This document shows, piece by piece, positions 1 to 7,943 of a DNA stretch of 64,000 nt; the stretch's first letter is position 1, and every line of letters begins with the position of its first letter. The DNA comes from Streptococcus ictaluri 707-05 (GTDB lineage Bacteria > Bacillota > Bacilli > Lactobacillales > Streptococcaceae). The stretch covers positions 1-64,000 of the forward strand of contig NZ_AEUX02000006.1 in assembly GCF_000188015.2 (NCBI RefSeq). The letters run 5' to 3'. The notes under the pieces were generated by a model, which ran no database searches, was not told where the DNA came from, and was given only the letters and a program-made list of their open reading frames with translations. The translations under genes and the position numbers were made by a program.

Positions 1-3000
1 GCTACCAACTTAACCACCTTGCAAGCCCCTCCAACAGCTGATCAAACACAGCTAGCTCATCAAGCTGGCCATCAATCAGGGGAGTTGGTATCAGAGGTAA
101 GCAACACTGAATGGGATAACGCTGTCACAACAGCTCAAGAAGCAGGTGTTACTGTAAAACAGTCTGAGAAGGTCACGCATGATAGCTTATCATCTGCTCA
201 AGCCGATTTAGAGAAACAAACTCAAGCTGTCACAGAAGCGACAACTAAACAAGAAGCCAATAAGGCAGCTTTTAATCAAGCAATGGCAGAAAACAAGCTA
301 TTGCTCAAGCCAATCGTGATGAAAAAGAAAGGGTTGATGCTCTTAACGCTAAAGGAGAAGCAGAGACCAAAACTAAAAATGAAGCAGCTCAAGCTCAAGT
401 AGATGCACAAAACAAACAAGCGCAAGAAGCGGCTGATACCATGAATGCCAAATTAAAAGCAGACTATGAGGCCAAGTTAACTGAAATCGAGCGACTCAAG
501 GCTGAAAATGAAGCCATCCGTCAGCGCAACCAAGAAGCTAGTCAAGCGACTCATCAAGCTAATCAAGCAGCCCAAGCAGCCTACCAAGAAAAGCTAGCAG
601 ATATTGAGCGCATCAAAGCCGAAAATGCTGCTATCCGTAATCGTAACGCTAAGGCTCAACAAGAAGCAGAGCGTCAAAACCAAGCGCTACAAGCAGCTTA
701 TGAAGCAAAATTGGCAGAAATCAAGCAGATTGAATCAGAAAATGAAGCTATCCGTAAACGTAATGAACAAGCAGGTCAAGCGACGAATCAAACCAATCAA
801 GCAGCTCAAGCTGCTTATCAAGAAAAACTAGCAGAAATTGAGCGTATCAAAGCCGAAAATGCCGCTATTCATGATCGTAATGCTAAGGCTCGACAAGAAG
901 CAGAACGTCAAAACCAACAGGTTTTGGCTGACTATGAAAAACAACACGGGGAAGCAGCCCAAGCCTTAAAAGATTACTTGGCAAAAGCTCCTGACAATGT
1001 CACATTGGATCCTATCTTTAGTGCCGAACCAGCCACAGCCCCAAACGGCGATGTCATTAAAGATGAGTTTACTTATAACAGTGCTGACAATACTTTTGTG
1101 TGGACAAAACAACTCCATGACTGGAAAAAAATTTGTTGGTAAGGTCAATATCCATGGGAAACTCCTCATCACAAAGACGGTTGATCCAACAACAGGAAAC
1201 GTGAAGAGCGTCCTTACGTCTGTTACTCTAACGCATCTTGATCACACTAATGTTGCAGAACCAGAAGCCGTCGTGTTTGAGGAAAACGTTTGGATTTATG
1301 ATAATGCGAATCAGGAGATTTTCCATACTAAGTTTGATGTGCGTCAAGCTGGTAAGATTGATATTCATAAAACTTATACGGTAAACAAGACCTTTGACCT
1401 CGCTGCTGGTCAAAAAGGAGAGTCCTTCTTATTAGCCAATATCAAGGATGTCTGGGTGACAGGTGAGCCTTCTAACCTATCTGTAACGTTTAATAATACT
1501 AATAGACCTAAGCCAGAGCTTCCAGGCGAGCCACCACAACTGGTGACACCTGTCTTAGAACAAGAAAAGCCATTGCCGCCAACCCCAGAAAAACCGACTG
1601 ATGGTGTTCCAAACTTAGAAAAGGAAAAAACGGTCCCACCGACTCCAGTTAAACCAGAGTCAGTTAAACCTGTTTTAGAACCAGAAAAACCATTGCCACC
1701 AGCCCCAGAAAAACCGACTGATGATGTTCCAAATATAGAGAAGGAAAAACCGGTTCCTCCAACTCCAGTTAAACCTGAAGCGGTTAAACCAGATCTCAAA
1801 GGCTTTACGCCAGAGGTTTATGACCCGATTAAACCAGTTGTGAAACCCTATGTCACCGTTCCTGAAAAAGTCGTTTATGAGGTTATGGTTCATCCTGTTC
1901 AAGTGAAACAAACGCCAACAAATGTTAAATCTGTGACGAATAGTGATCAGGTTAATGTTAATGGACAACTGGTACCAAAAGGATCAACGGTAACGTGGGA
2001 GCTTGTTAATACCGCTCTCAAAGCTGGTCGTCAGGATATCACAAGCTATGAGCTAATCGACCCACTACCAGATGGTTTTGAGTTAGATGTTACCACCACA
2101 CAAACCCTTTCTCCTGATTGGGTGATAACAACAGATGAAGCAGGCAAGGTTAGTCTTAAGGCTTCGCAATCCCTTTTGGAGCACTTCAATGCTAAACGTG
2201 ACCAAGATGTAGAAGTCCCTAAGGTATCACTGGTTGGTCGTTTACTGAATGATGCGGGGACTTACCACAATACCTTTAAGACGGTGGTCACTACTCCAAA
2301 TGGTAGCTATACGGTAACCTCTAACACACCAGTGATCTATACACCAGGGAACGATCCAAAAACACCTCGTAACCCAGGAGGAGATAATCCAACACCGCAT
2401 GATAATCTGATTCAACCAACTAAAACCATTGTGGATGACAAGGGTCAGTCCATTGATGGGAAGTCTGTCTTGCCAAACAGTACCCTGACTTACCTGGCTA
2501 AGCAAGATTTTGATCAGTACAAAGGGATGACAGCTGCCAAAGAAAGTGTCATGAAAGGCTTTATCTATGTCGATGATTACAAGGATGAAGCTATCGATGG
2601 TCATTCACTGGTTGTGAATTCAATTAAGGCCGCTAATGGAGATGATGTGACTAATCTCTTAGAGATGCGCCATGTATTGTCTCAAGATATGCTTGACGAT
2701 AAGCTAAAAGCACTGATCAAGGCATCAGGCATTTCTCCAGTCGGTGAATTCTACATGTGGGTAGCTAAAGATCCAGCGGCTTTTTACAAAGCTTATGTTC
2801 AAAAAGGGTTAGACATTACCTACAACTTGTCCTTTAAACTTAAACAGGAGTTTAAGAAAGGTGACATTACTAATCAAACCTATCAATTAGATATGGGGAA
2901 TGGCTATTACGGCAATATCGTGGTTAACCATCTCCCTGAACTAGCTGTTCATAAAGAAGTGCTTGACCAAGATGGTAAGTCTATCCAAAATGGCACAGTG

Positions 3001-3546
3001 AAAATCGGTGATGAAGTAACTTATAAATTGGAAGGTTGGGTCATCCCAGCAGGTCGTGGCTATGACCTAACAGAATATAAATTTGTGGATCAACTCCAGA
3101 ATACGCATGACCTCTACCAGAAAGATAAGGTCCTTGCGACAGTTGATATCACTTTATCAGATGGTACTATTATCCCTAAAGGCACTGACTTAGCTCAGTA
3201 CACTGAGACAACCTACAATAAGGAGACAGGTCACTATGAGTTGGCCTTTAAGGCAGACTTCCTTGCACAAGTTCCACGTAGTAGTGCTTTTGGGGCAGAT
3301 GTTTTTGTGGTGGTTAAACGAATCAAAGCAGGCGATGTGACAAATGAGTACACCTTGTATGTCAACGGTAATCCTGTGAAATCTAATAAAGTCACCACTC
3401 ATACGCCAGAACCACCACAACCTGTAACTCCAAAAGCTCCAGCTTTACCATCCACAGGAGAGCAAGGAGTATCTGTCCTAACGGTGCTTGGCGCCGCCTT
3501 ACTCTCACTCTTAGGCCTTGTAGGGCTTAAAAAGCGTCAACAGTAA
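1..3546 (+). pseudogene. Antigen I/II family LPXTG surface adhesin, 5' end outside window, two frameshifts
   Basis: This is a wall-anchored adhesin of the antigen I/II (SspB/AspA) family, which binds host glycoproteins and other bacteria. The sequence shows an alanine-rich coiled-coil region with imperfect repeats of about 76 residues (roughly 440 to 950), a globular region, proline-rich repeats of the type EKPLPPTPEKPTD (about 1510 to 1800), C-terminal adhesin domains, and the sortase motif LPSTG at 3445-3459 followed by a hydrophobic segment and KKRQQ. The reading frame changes twice. An apparent loss of one A in the run at 290-293 shifts the frame, and an apparent gain of one A in the run at 1125-1131 restores it. 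Translation of the first part therefore stops at 402. Such adhesins are common cargo upstream of the transfer genes in streptococcal conjugative elements. Family call sure; broken state depends on sequence accuracy. Confidence 0.85.
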
Positions 3547-3628
3547 GTTATTAATGGATAGATCTTGGCTTAGTCTAATTTAAGAACAGATAAAAGGCTG
3601 CGGTGAGCCTCTAGAAGCTCTGATCATT

Positions 3629-3640
3629 TTATGCTATAAT
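3629..3640 (+). promoter_or_regulatory. Extended -10 promoter upstream of the membrane-protein gene
   Basis: TTTATGCTATAATGAAAGA contains TGC immediately before a perfect TATAAT (3635-3640), the extended -10 arrangement that can work without a good -35 box. No convincing -35 is seen. A nearly identical sequence occurs at 5834-5845. It lies 30 bases before the start at 3670. Confidence 0.5.
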
Positions 3641-3669
3641 GAAAGAAAAATCAGAGGGGATAATCAGTT

Positions 3670-4155
3670 ATGGAAAAGGATAAAAAGTTGGATAGGCATG
3701 TAACAAAAAGTGGTTATACCTATTACACGCCACGTCAAATAGCTCCACAGGCTCCACAAGTCCCTAAAGAGGACAAATGGAAGAAAGGATTGAAGTGGCT
3801 TGGACAAGCTCTTCTAGCTAGTCTGAAGAACCTACCAGGGCTTATCATGAAAGCAGCGGTTCTCATGGTGACAACCCCACTCATGATTCTGCTCTTTATC
3901 TTTAATCTACTAAAGAGCCTGTTAGTAACCGCCATTGGCTGGTTCGTGTTTAAAGTGGTTGTTGGCTTTTCTGTCATTTGTTATTGGGCATTTCTGACGA
4001 AAGAAGGAGCTCCTCCGGTTAGTGTTGAAAAATGGACTTTCGACTGGATTATGCCAAAAGGTGTTCCGATTTATCATTGGTGGGAAACCACTATTATCGT
4101 TGTCCTCGCTATCATAACTGCTCTTACTCTAACCTTTTATTCAGATGAGGTCTAA
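3670..4155 (+). CDS. Conjugative-element membrane protein of unknown function
   Basis: This 161-residue protein is not recognised by family. It has a hydrophilic, basic N-terminus (about residues 1 to 50), then hydrophobic stretches at about 56-85, 86-110 and 137-155, so three membrane segments are likely. It starts at an ATG 7 bases after AGAGGGG. It lies between the adhesin and the small VirB2/VirB6-like genes and has its own extended -10 promoter and a following terminator, so it may be transcribed separately. Position suggests a link with the transfer apparatus or the adhesin, but no function can be assigned. Confidence 0.75.
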   Translation: MEKDKKLDRHVTKSGYTYYTPRQIAPQAPQVPKEDKWKKGLKWLGQALLASLKNLPGLIMKAAVLMVTTPLMILLFIFNLLKSLLVTAIGWFVFKVVVGFSVICYWAFLTKEGAPPVSVEKWTFDWIMPKGVPIYHWWETTIIVVLAIITALTLTFYSDEV

Positions 4156-4180
4156 CCCTCATAAAATCTACCATACACAT

Positions 4181-4214
4181 AGACACTAAGTCATTCTTAG
4201 TGTCTTTTATTTTT
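4181..4214 (+). terminator. Rho-independent terminator
   Basis: AGACACTAAG (4181-4190) pairs perfectly with CTTAGTGTCT (4196-4205), followed by TTTATTTTTT. It separates the 161-residue membrane protein from the next gene. Confidence 0.8.
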
Positions 4215-4243
4215 TAGAAAAACAGAAAGTGAGAAACATCTAT

Positions 4244-4468
4244 ATGCAAACAGTTGTCAATTTTGTGAATCAAATCGGAACAATCGGAGGTTTGGTCGGT
4301 CTTGGTTGGGCGGCCTGGGGTGCTTGGGACTTGGCTATCGGGATTCGTCGGGAATTGGACGATAAGAAGGACAAAGGGATCCAAAGTGTTATCCTAGGTG
4401 CTCTTCTTGGAGGCGTTCTGAAAACTCTCTTTTCAGCCCTTGCCGCAGGACTATCCTCTATTGGGTAA
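4244..4468 (+). CDS. Small two-helix membrane protein, possible VirB2-like pilin subunit
   Basis: The product has 74 residues with two hydrophobic segments (about residues 10-30 and 48-72) separated by a charged loop (RRELDDKKDKG). This size and topology, and the position directly before a VirB6-like gene, resemble VirB2/TrbC-type subunits of Gram-positive type IV secretion systems. The assignment is inference; no signature residue is visible. The ATG at 4244 is preferred over an in-frame GTG at 4229 because that GTG lies inside AAAGTGAG, which serves as the ribosome binding site. The next gene starts 18 bases after its stop. Confidence 0.7.
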   Translation: MQTVVNFVNQIGTIGGLVGLGWAAWGAWDLAIGIRRELDDKKDKGIQSVILGALLGGVLKTLFSALAAGLSSIG

Positions 4469-4486
4469 GACAAGGAGGTGGTGGTC

Positions 4487-5233
4487 ATGAACCAATCCAC
4501 ACTAGACCAACTAACAATGAGCCTTAAAGACTATAACCCAACGGCTTATAACCTGATGGAGACAGTCTCAGGCTCTATGGAAAAAGTTGCTATCTTGCTT
4601 CTCTTACTCTTCATGGGGATCAACCTGCTTAACTGGAACCAGCAACTCAAAAGCAATGGTGGCGAGTTGACCTTACAACTTTGGATTGAGGAAATCCTCA
4701 AATATGCGATTGCCCTCTTTCTCATTCTCTATGTGGATGAGATTTTTGATAGCCTGTCCTGGCTCTTTAATGTCATTATAAAGATGGTCGCAAAAATTGG
4801 TATTGATCCTTTCAGTTCTAAAGCACCATCCTATAAAGGATTGAACGTCGTAATGAAATGGATATTTCAACTTATTTATGGTGCAGTTGACTTTGTCGGT
4901 CAAATTTCAACCAAGTTATTGATTCTGTTGCGTTCCTTTACCCTCTATACCTACAAAGGAATTGGAAAAATTGTCGTGGCCTGTTACATGATGGAGAGCC
5001 TTCGACCCATTTGCTTTGGCTTTTTTAAGCTTTATATTGCGGCCGTCCTTCAGGGATTGATTTTAGTCATTGTCATCATCCTTTATCCAGCTATTGTGAC
5101 CAATGACCTACTAACCGTAGCTAAGACAGGAGCTTTGACTAATGCCTTTATAGCCATTGCCAAAGGGATTGTTTATATCATTGTATTGTTTGGTAGCCAA
5201 CGTATGGCCAAGAACATTATGCAAGTCAACTAA
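4487..5233 (+). CDS. VirB6/TrbL-like multi-spanning conjugation channel protein
   Basis: The 248-residue protein is strongly hydrophobic, with about five to six membrane segments (around residues 34-50, 68-85, 120-140, 165-185, 190-212 and 222-240). Proteins of this type form the inner-membrane channel of type IV secretion systems. The evidence is topology, length and location in a transfer operon between a VirB2-like gene and PrgI/VirB4. The start is the ATG at 4487, six bases after a strong AAGGAGGTG site; two upstream in-frame GTG codons are part of that site or follow it closely. No damage is seen. Confidence 0.75.
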   Translation: MNQSTLDQLTMSLKDYNPTAYNLMETVSGSMEKVAILLLLLFMGINLLNWNQQLKSNGGELTLQLWIEEILKYAIALFLILYVDEIFDSLSWLFNVIIKMVAKIGIDPFSSKAPSYKGLNVVMKWIFQLIYGAVDFVGQISTKLLILLRSFTLYTYKGIGKIVVACYMMESLRPICFGFFKLYIAAVLQGLILVIVIILYPAIVTNDLLTVAKTGALTNAFIAIAKGIVYIIVLFGSQRMAKNIMQVN

Positions 5234-5244
5234 AGGAGAAAAAC

Positions 5245-5811
5245 ATGACCAATTTGAAACTATTGATAGAACAAGAATTTACCAAGGTTAAAAAAGAAGG
5301 AGCTTCAACTTGTCTTACCTCTAATAAGTTCATGGAACAAGAAGATGTTTCAGACCTGAAAAGAGAAATTGAAGCTCTAGAAGAAATGGTTGCCTATCTG
5401 GAGCCTTATAAAGGGATGTTTGAGTCCCTAGCAGAACCCTTGTATGACTGGTTACTCTATGGGAAAGTCAATATTGAAGAGCTCCCCCTAGAAAGCCGAA
5501 TGTTTTCCCATGCGTATACCTACGCTTGGCGATATGCGGAGGCTAAACATGATGAAACCTATGGGATGGCTATTATTGATTTACTTCAATCAGACATGAC
5601 CGAACTTGTCCAGTTAGGAAAGCTAGATCAAGAGGCCTATGGTGACTATCTCAAGCAATGGATGGACTACCTTGCTCGTGGTCTATCTGCCTTTAAAGAC
5701 AGTAAAGACTATGATAACTATTTCCTGAAGCTCCAAGAAGTCCACAAAGCGTTATTTGATGAGTATATTGGAGATATGGAAGATAATCGGGATTGGGTTT
5801 CACTATTGTAA
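5245..5811 (+). CDS. Hydrophilic protein of unknown function in the transfer region
   Basis: This soluble, acidic, mostly helical protein of 188 residues has no membrane segment or signal peptide and is not recognised. It starts at an ATG after AAAGGAG, 11 bases downstream of the VirB6-like stop, so it is co-transcribed with it. The sequence contains a possible coiled coil at about residues 24-45 (DLKREIEALEEMVAYL) and many aromatic residues afterwards. It probably acts in the cytoplasm with the transfer machinery, but this rests on position alone. Codon use resembles its neighbours. Confidence 0.75.
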   Translation: MTNLKLLIEQEFTKVKKEGASTCLTSNKFMEQEDVSDLKREIEALEEMVAYLEPYKGMFESLAEPLYDWLLYGKVNIEELPLESRMFSHAYTYAWRYAEAKHDETYGMAIIDLLQSDMTELVQLGKLDQEAYGDYLKQWMDYLARGLSAFKDSKDYDNYFLKLQEVHKALFDEYIGDMEDNRDWVSLL

Positions 5812-5833
5812 TCATCGTTTTTGAGCATTAGCT

Positions 5834-5845
5834 TTATGATATAAT
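5834..5845 (+). promoter_or_regulatory. Extended -10 promoter before the small membrane-protein cluster
   Basis: TTTATGATATAATGAAAGA contains TGA followed by TATAAT (5840-5845). It matches the promoter at 3629-3640 over 18 of 19 positions. It precedes the gene starting at 5887, so the following cluster probably has its own transcription start. Confidence 0.55.
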
Positions 5846-5886
5846 GAAAGAGAACGCATCATGACCGAAAGGAGTTTAGAAGTCCT

Positions 5887-6294
5887 ATGATAACTATAAT
5901 GACAAAACTATATACGTGGTGGACAGGTCGGCTTGAGCGTCGATACAGGGAAGCACAAGGCTATTATAAACAGCTAACTAAAGAAGCCTTGATGGCTGAA
6001 TGGATAGAATTAGAGGTTAGAAAAGAAAAGAGCTCCCGCAGATGGGAACTTTTGCTGGGGCTAGTATTAACGGTTATTTTCTCAGATGATCTTAAGCGTT
6101 TTCTAGCCATTGTTTTTGCCCCACTAACTGGTGTTTCCGTAAAGGATTTACAAGTAAGTGTCTTGATAAGTATCCTTGTAGCCTTGTTGATTATTTTTTT
6201 ATTAATGGCTATTGTGTTTTACAATTTTAGCTATTCTTTATTATTGAGACGCTATCTTATTTTGAAGCGTTATTTAGAAGAGCACCAAATTTAA
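5887..6294 (+). CDS. Small membrane protein of unknown function
   Basis: The 135-residue product has a basic, hydrophilic N-terminal half and two hydrophobic segments (about residues 52-82 and 90-118), ending in a basic tail with ILKRYLEEHQ. It is not recognised. The start follows GAAAGGAG at 5867-5874. It opens a run of three small membrane genes with their own promoter. The run is placed between the VirB6-like gene and PrgI and looks like an insertion into the transfer operon. A role in cell-surface exclusion or defence is possible but unsupported. Confidence 0.65.
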   Translation: MITIMTKLYTWWTGRLERRYREAQGYYKQLTKEALMAEWIELEVRKEKSSRRWELLLGLVLTVIFSDDLKRFLAIVFAPLTGVSVKDLQVSVLISILVALLIIFLLMAIVFYNFSYSLLLRRYLILKRYLEEHQI

Positions 6295-6309
6295 CGACAG
6301 GAGCAGAGT

Positions 6310-6780
6310 ATGAACCGAGAGCGAGTTTTTGAATTATTGGAAAGTCCATATACTCCTTATATCTTTGTAGAATCAACTTATGTAATTGTTGCTATTGTTT
6401 TTAATATCAAATTATCTTATATCAATAAGCTACTAAATCAAAACTTTGATGTTGATAGGATGATAGTTCAAAAAGATGTGATGATCGCAACTGATGTGAT
6501 GTCATTTAATCATAATACTTCTTGGAATTATTTATTATGGGGAGTATTGCTTATTATCATTGGCTTTGCCATTCCCATGATATCTGCTTCGCTCAATAAG
6601 TTAAGTTATAAGAGAGAAGAGATTAAGGGAGGGATCATGATGATAATTTGTGCGATGATTATCGTTAACATAATGATTATTATTTCCATTTCAAAAGTGC
6701 TTCTTAGTCCAATTATTATAGCGACTTTAATCCTGTGTGCTATAGGAACCCTCTTCGCTTTTGGGAGCTCACAATCATAA
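6310..6780 (+). CDS. Membrane protein of unknown function
   Basis: The product has 156 residues with four hydrophobic segments: about 18-35, 75-95, 110-128 and 130-150. It has no recognisable motif. The gene starts at an ATG after GACAGGAGCAG, 15 bases behind the preceding small membrane gene, so the two are co-transcribed. A terminator follows directly. Base composition is more AT-rich than the neighbouring transfer genes, which fits a separate acquisition, but this is a reading by eye only. Confidence 0.65.
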   Translation: MNRERVFELLESPYTPYIFVESTYVIVAIVFNIKLSYINKLLNQNFDVDRMIVQKDVMIATDVMSFNHNTSWNYLLWGVLLIIIGFAIPMISASLNKLSYKREEIKGGIMMIICAMIIVNIMIIISISKVLLSPIIIATLILCAIGTLFAFGSSQS

Positions 6781-6789
6781 TAATAAAAT

Positions 6790-6814
6790 CAAACAGCTAT
6801 GAGGCTGTTTTTTT
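6790..6814 (+). terminator. Rho-independent terminator
   Basis: AAACAGC (6791-6797) pairs with GCTGTTT (6804-6810), followed by four more T. It closes the two-gene unit 5887-6780. Confidence 0.75.
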
Positions 6815-6835
6815 GATGGAAAGGACAATATAGGT

Positions 6836-7090
6836 ATGAGTAAAAAAGAAAAAATAGATTTGGAAAATATGTCGGGAAAAGAAATACTTCAAGATACGCT
6901 AGGACATTATCACTTCAAATATGGTGTCTTTTGTATTGAAGTCGGGGTATTTACTTATTTGACTTTGTTAATAGCGATTGTATTATTGATGACGAATCAT
7001 CATGTTTTAGGTTGCTGCGTGTTCCTTTTTCATGTTGTATTGCTGATGAGTGGTCTTCTCTGTGGGGAGAAAAAAGAGAAGGGAGCTTAA
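6836..7090 (+). CDS. Short membrane protein, overlaps the minus-strand gene
   Basis: The product has 84 residues with a charged N-terminus (MSKKEKIDLENMSGKE) and two hydrophobic segments at about residues 32-53 and 57-75, ending in GEKKEKGA. It starts after AAAGGACAATATAGGT. Its last 140 bases lie opposite the end of the minus-strand gene 6951-7541, so one of the two may be mis-called or the two may be genuinely antisense. No family is recognised. Confidence 0.5.
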   Translation: MSKKEKIDLENMSGKEILQDTLGHYHFKYGVFCIEVGVFTYLTLLIAIVLLMTNHHVLGCCVFLFHVVLLMSGLLCGEKKEKGA

Positions 7091-7541
7091 CCATTGATTT
7101 AAAAACGACCAAGCTGTGCTTTTTAAAGAAGCTACCCAATAGAGCAATTGTAGATAATAATGTAGCTAATAAGTTAAACGTATCTTCAGGAAAAACAAGT
7201 AGTAAGAAAAGAATAATGGCAAAAATGGGATACCATTCAAATATTTTTTGGTGACATTGATTCATAAATTGGGAATATAATGGGTGAAATGACTTGAACT
7301 TCCTAAATTGAATTTCTAGAAAAATAAGTCCGTAAACAGCTACGGTAATAAGTATCATAAGATAGCCTGCTCTAGCGATATATGAAAAATCAATTTGCTT
7401 GAAAAGTGCCAGTGTATTATACTTTGAAACCGAAACAAACGCATAACAGATAGCCCATAGAAGTATGGCCATAATCAGAATGATAGCTATGCTGAGAACA
7501 TAGGGAAGATATCTTTTAAAAAGTGTTTGTATTAATCTCAT
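6951..7541 (-). CDS. Minus-strand membrane protein of unknown function
   Basis: The product has 196 residues and four or five hydrophobic segments (about 12-37, 55-77, 100-118 and 120-140), with a hydrophilic serine-rich tail. It is the only minus-strand gene in the transfer region. Support for its being real: a GAGG ribosome binding site 8 bases before the ATG, and an extended -10 promoter (TGGTATAAT) about 28 bases upstream of the start. Its 3' end overlaps the plus-strand gene 6836-7090 by 140 bases. No function is recognised; the cluster 5887-7541 may be a cargo module. Confidence 0.55.
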   Translation of the reverse strand: MRLIQTLFKRYLPYVLSIAIILIMAILLWAICYAFVSVSKYNTLALFKQIDFSYIARAGYLMILITVAVYGLIFLEIQFRKFKSFHPLYSQFMNQCHQKIFEWYPIFAIILFLLLVFPEDTFNLLATLLSTIALLGSFFKKHSLVVFKSMVKLPSLFSPHREDHSSAIQHEKGTRSNLKHDDSSSIIQSLLTKSNK

Positions 7542-7568
7542 AAATTTAAACCTCGTTTTTTTTGCCCT

Positions 7569-7577
7569 ATTATACCA
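7569..7577 (-). promoter_or_regulatory. Extended -10 promoter for the minus-strand membrane gene
   Basis: Read on the minus strand, TGGTATAAT carries the TGn extension and a perfect -10 box. It lies in the 55-base gap between the divergent start at 7541 and the PrgI gene. Confidence 0.5.
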
Positions 7578-7595
7578 TACAAAGAAAGGAGCCCT

Positions 7596-7943
7596 ATGAC
7601 ACGCTTAGGCAGTGAATTTTTAAAAGCCCTGGATAGCTATGAACGGCCATTCTTAGGCTACATGACCTTGAGGCAGTGGATACTGCTCTTTGGGATAGGA
7701 CTGACGGTACTTGTAACCTCAGTTCTTTTTTGGTTTAAAACACCCAATATTATCCTCTATGGCGTTAGTCTTTTAGTACTAGCGCCTTTTGTTATTTTTG
7801 GGTGTCATATTGATGAAAAAATTAAAGATGAGCTTCGCTTTTTCTTAACCAAGCAAGAACGAACTTATCAAACCAACTATGACAGAAAGGAAACGACGAA
7901 AAATGACTTTATTCGGCCGAAAGAAAACCCCGAAACGCACTAA
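7596..7943 (+). CDS. PrgI family type IV secretion membrane protein
   Basis: This 115-residue protein has two adjacent membrane segments (about residues 27-47 and 50-68) flanked by a short N-terminus containing SYERPFLGYMTLRQW and a basic C-terminus. The length, topology and the immediate overlap with a VirB4 ATPase are those of PrgI, the VirB3-like partner of VirB4 in Gram-positive conjugation systems such as pCF10. The start follows AAAGGAG. Its last 41 bases overlap the VirB4 coding sequence, a normal translational coupling for this pair. Confidence 0.8.
   Translation: MTRLGSEFLKALDSYERPFLGYMTLRQWILLFGIGLTVLVTSVLFWFKTPNIILYGVSLLVLAPFVIFGCHIDEKIKDELRFFLTKQERTYQTNYDRKETTKNDFIRPKENPETH

Noticed and set aside
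440..950. Regularly spaced repeats that could suggest a CRISPR array
   Set aside because: They are degenerate, coding repeats of about 228 bases in the adhesin coiled coil, without constant repeats and unique spacers.
1410..1799. Long minus-strand reading frame opposite the proline-rich repeats of the adhesin
   Set aside because: It mirrors the repeat structure of the plus-strand gene (glycine- and serine-rich nonsense) and has no ribosome binding site.
5861..5890. Nine-codon reading frame MTERSLEVL overlapping the start of the gene at 5887
   Set aside because: It contains the ribosome binding site of that gene and is short enough to arise by chance; no codon pattern suggests attenuation.
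7012..7254. Plus-strand reading frame of 80 codons
   Set aside because: It lies opposite the better-supported minus-strand gene, has no ribosome binding site and has the composition of a shadow frame.
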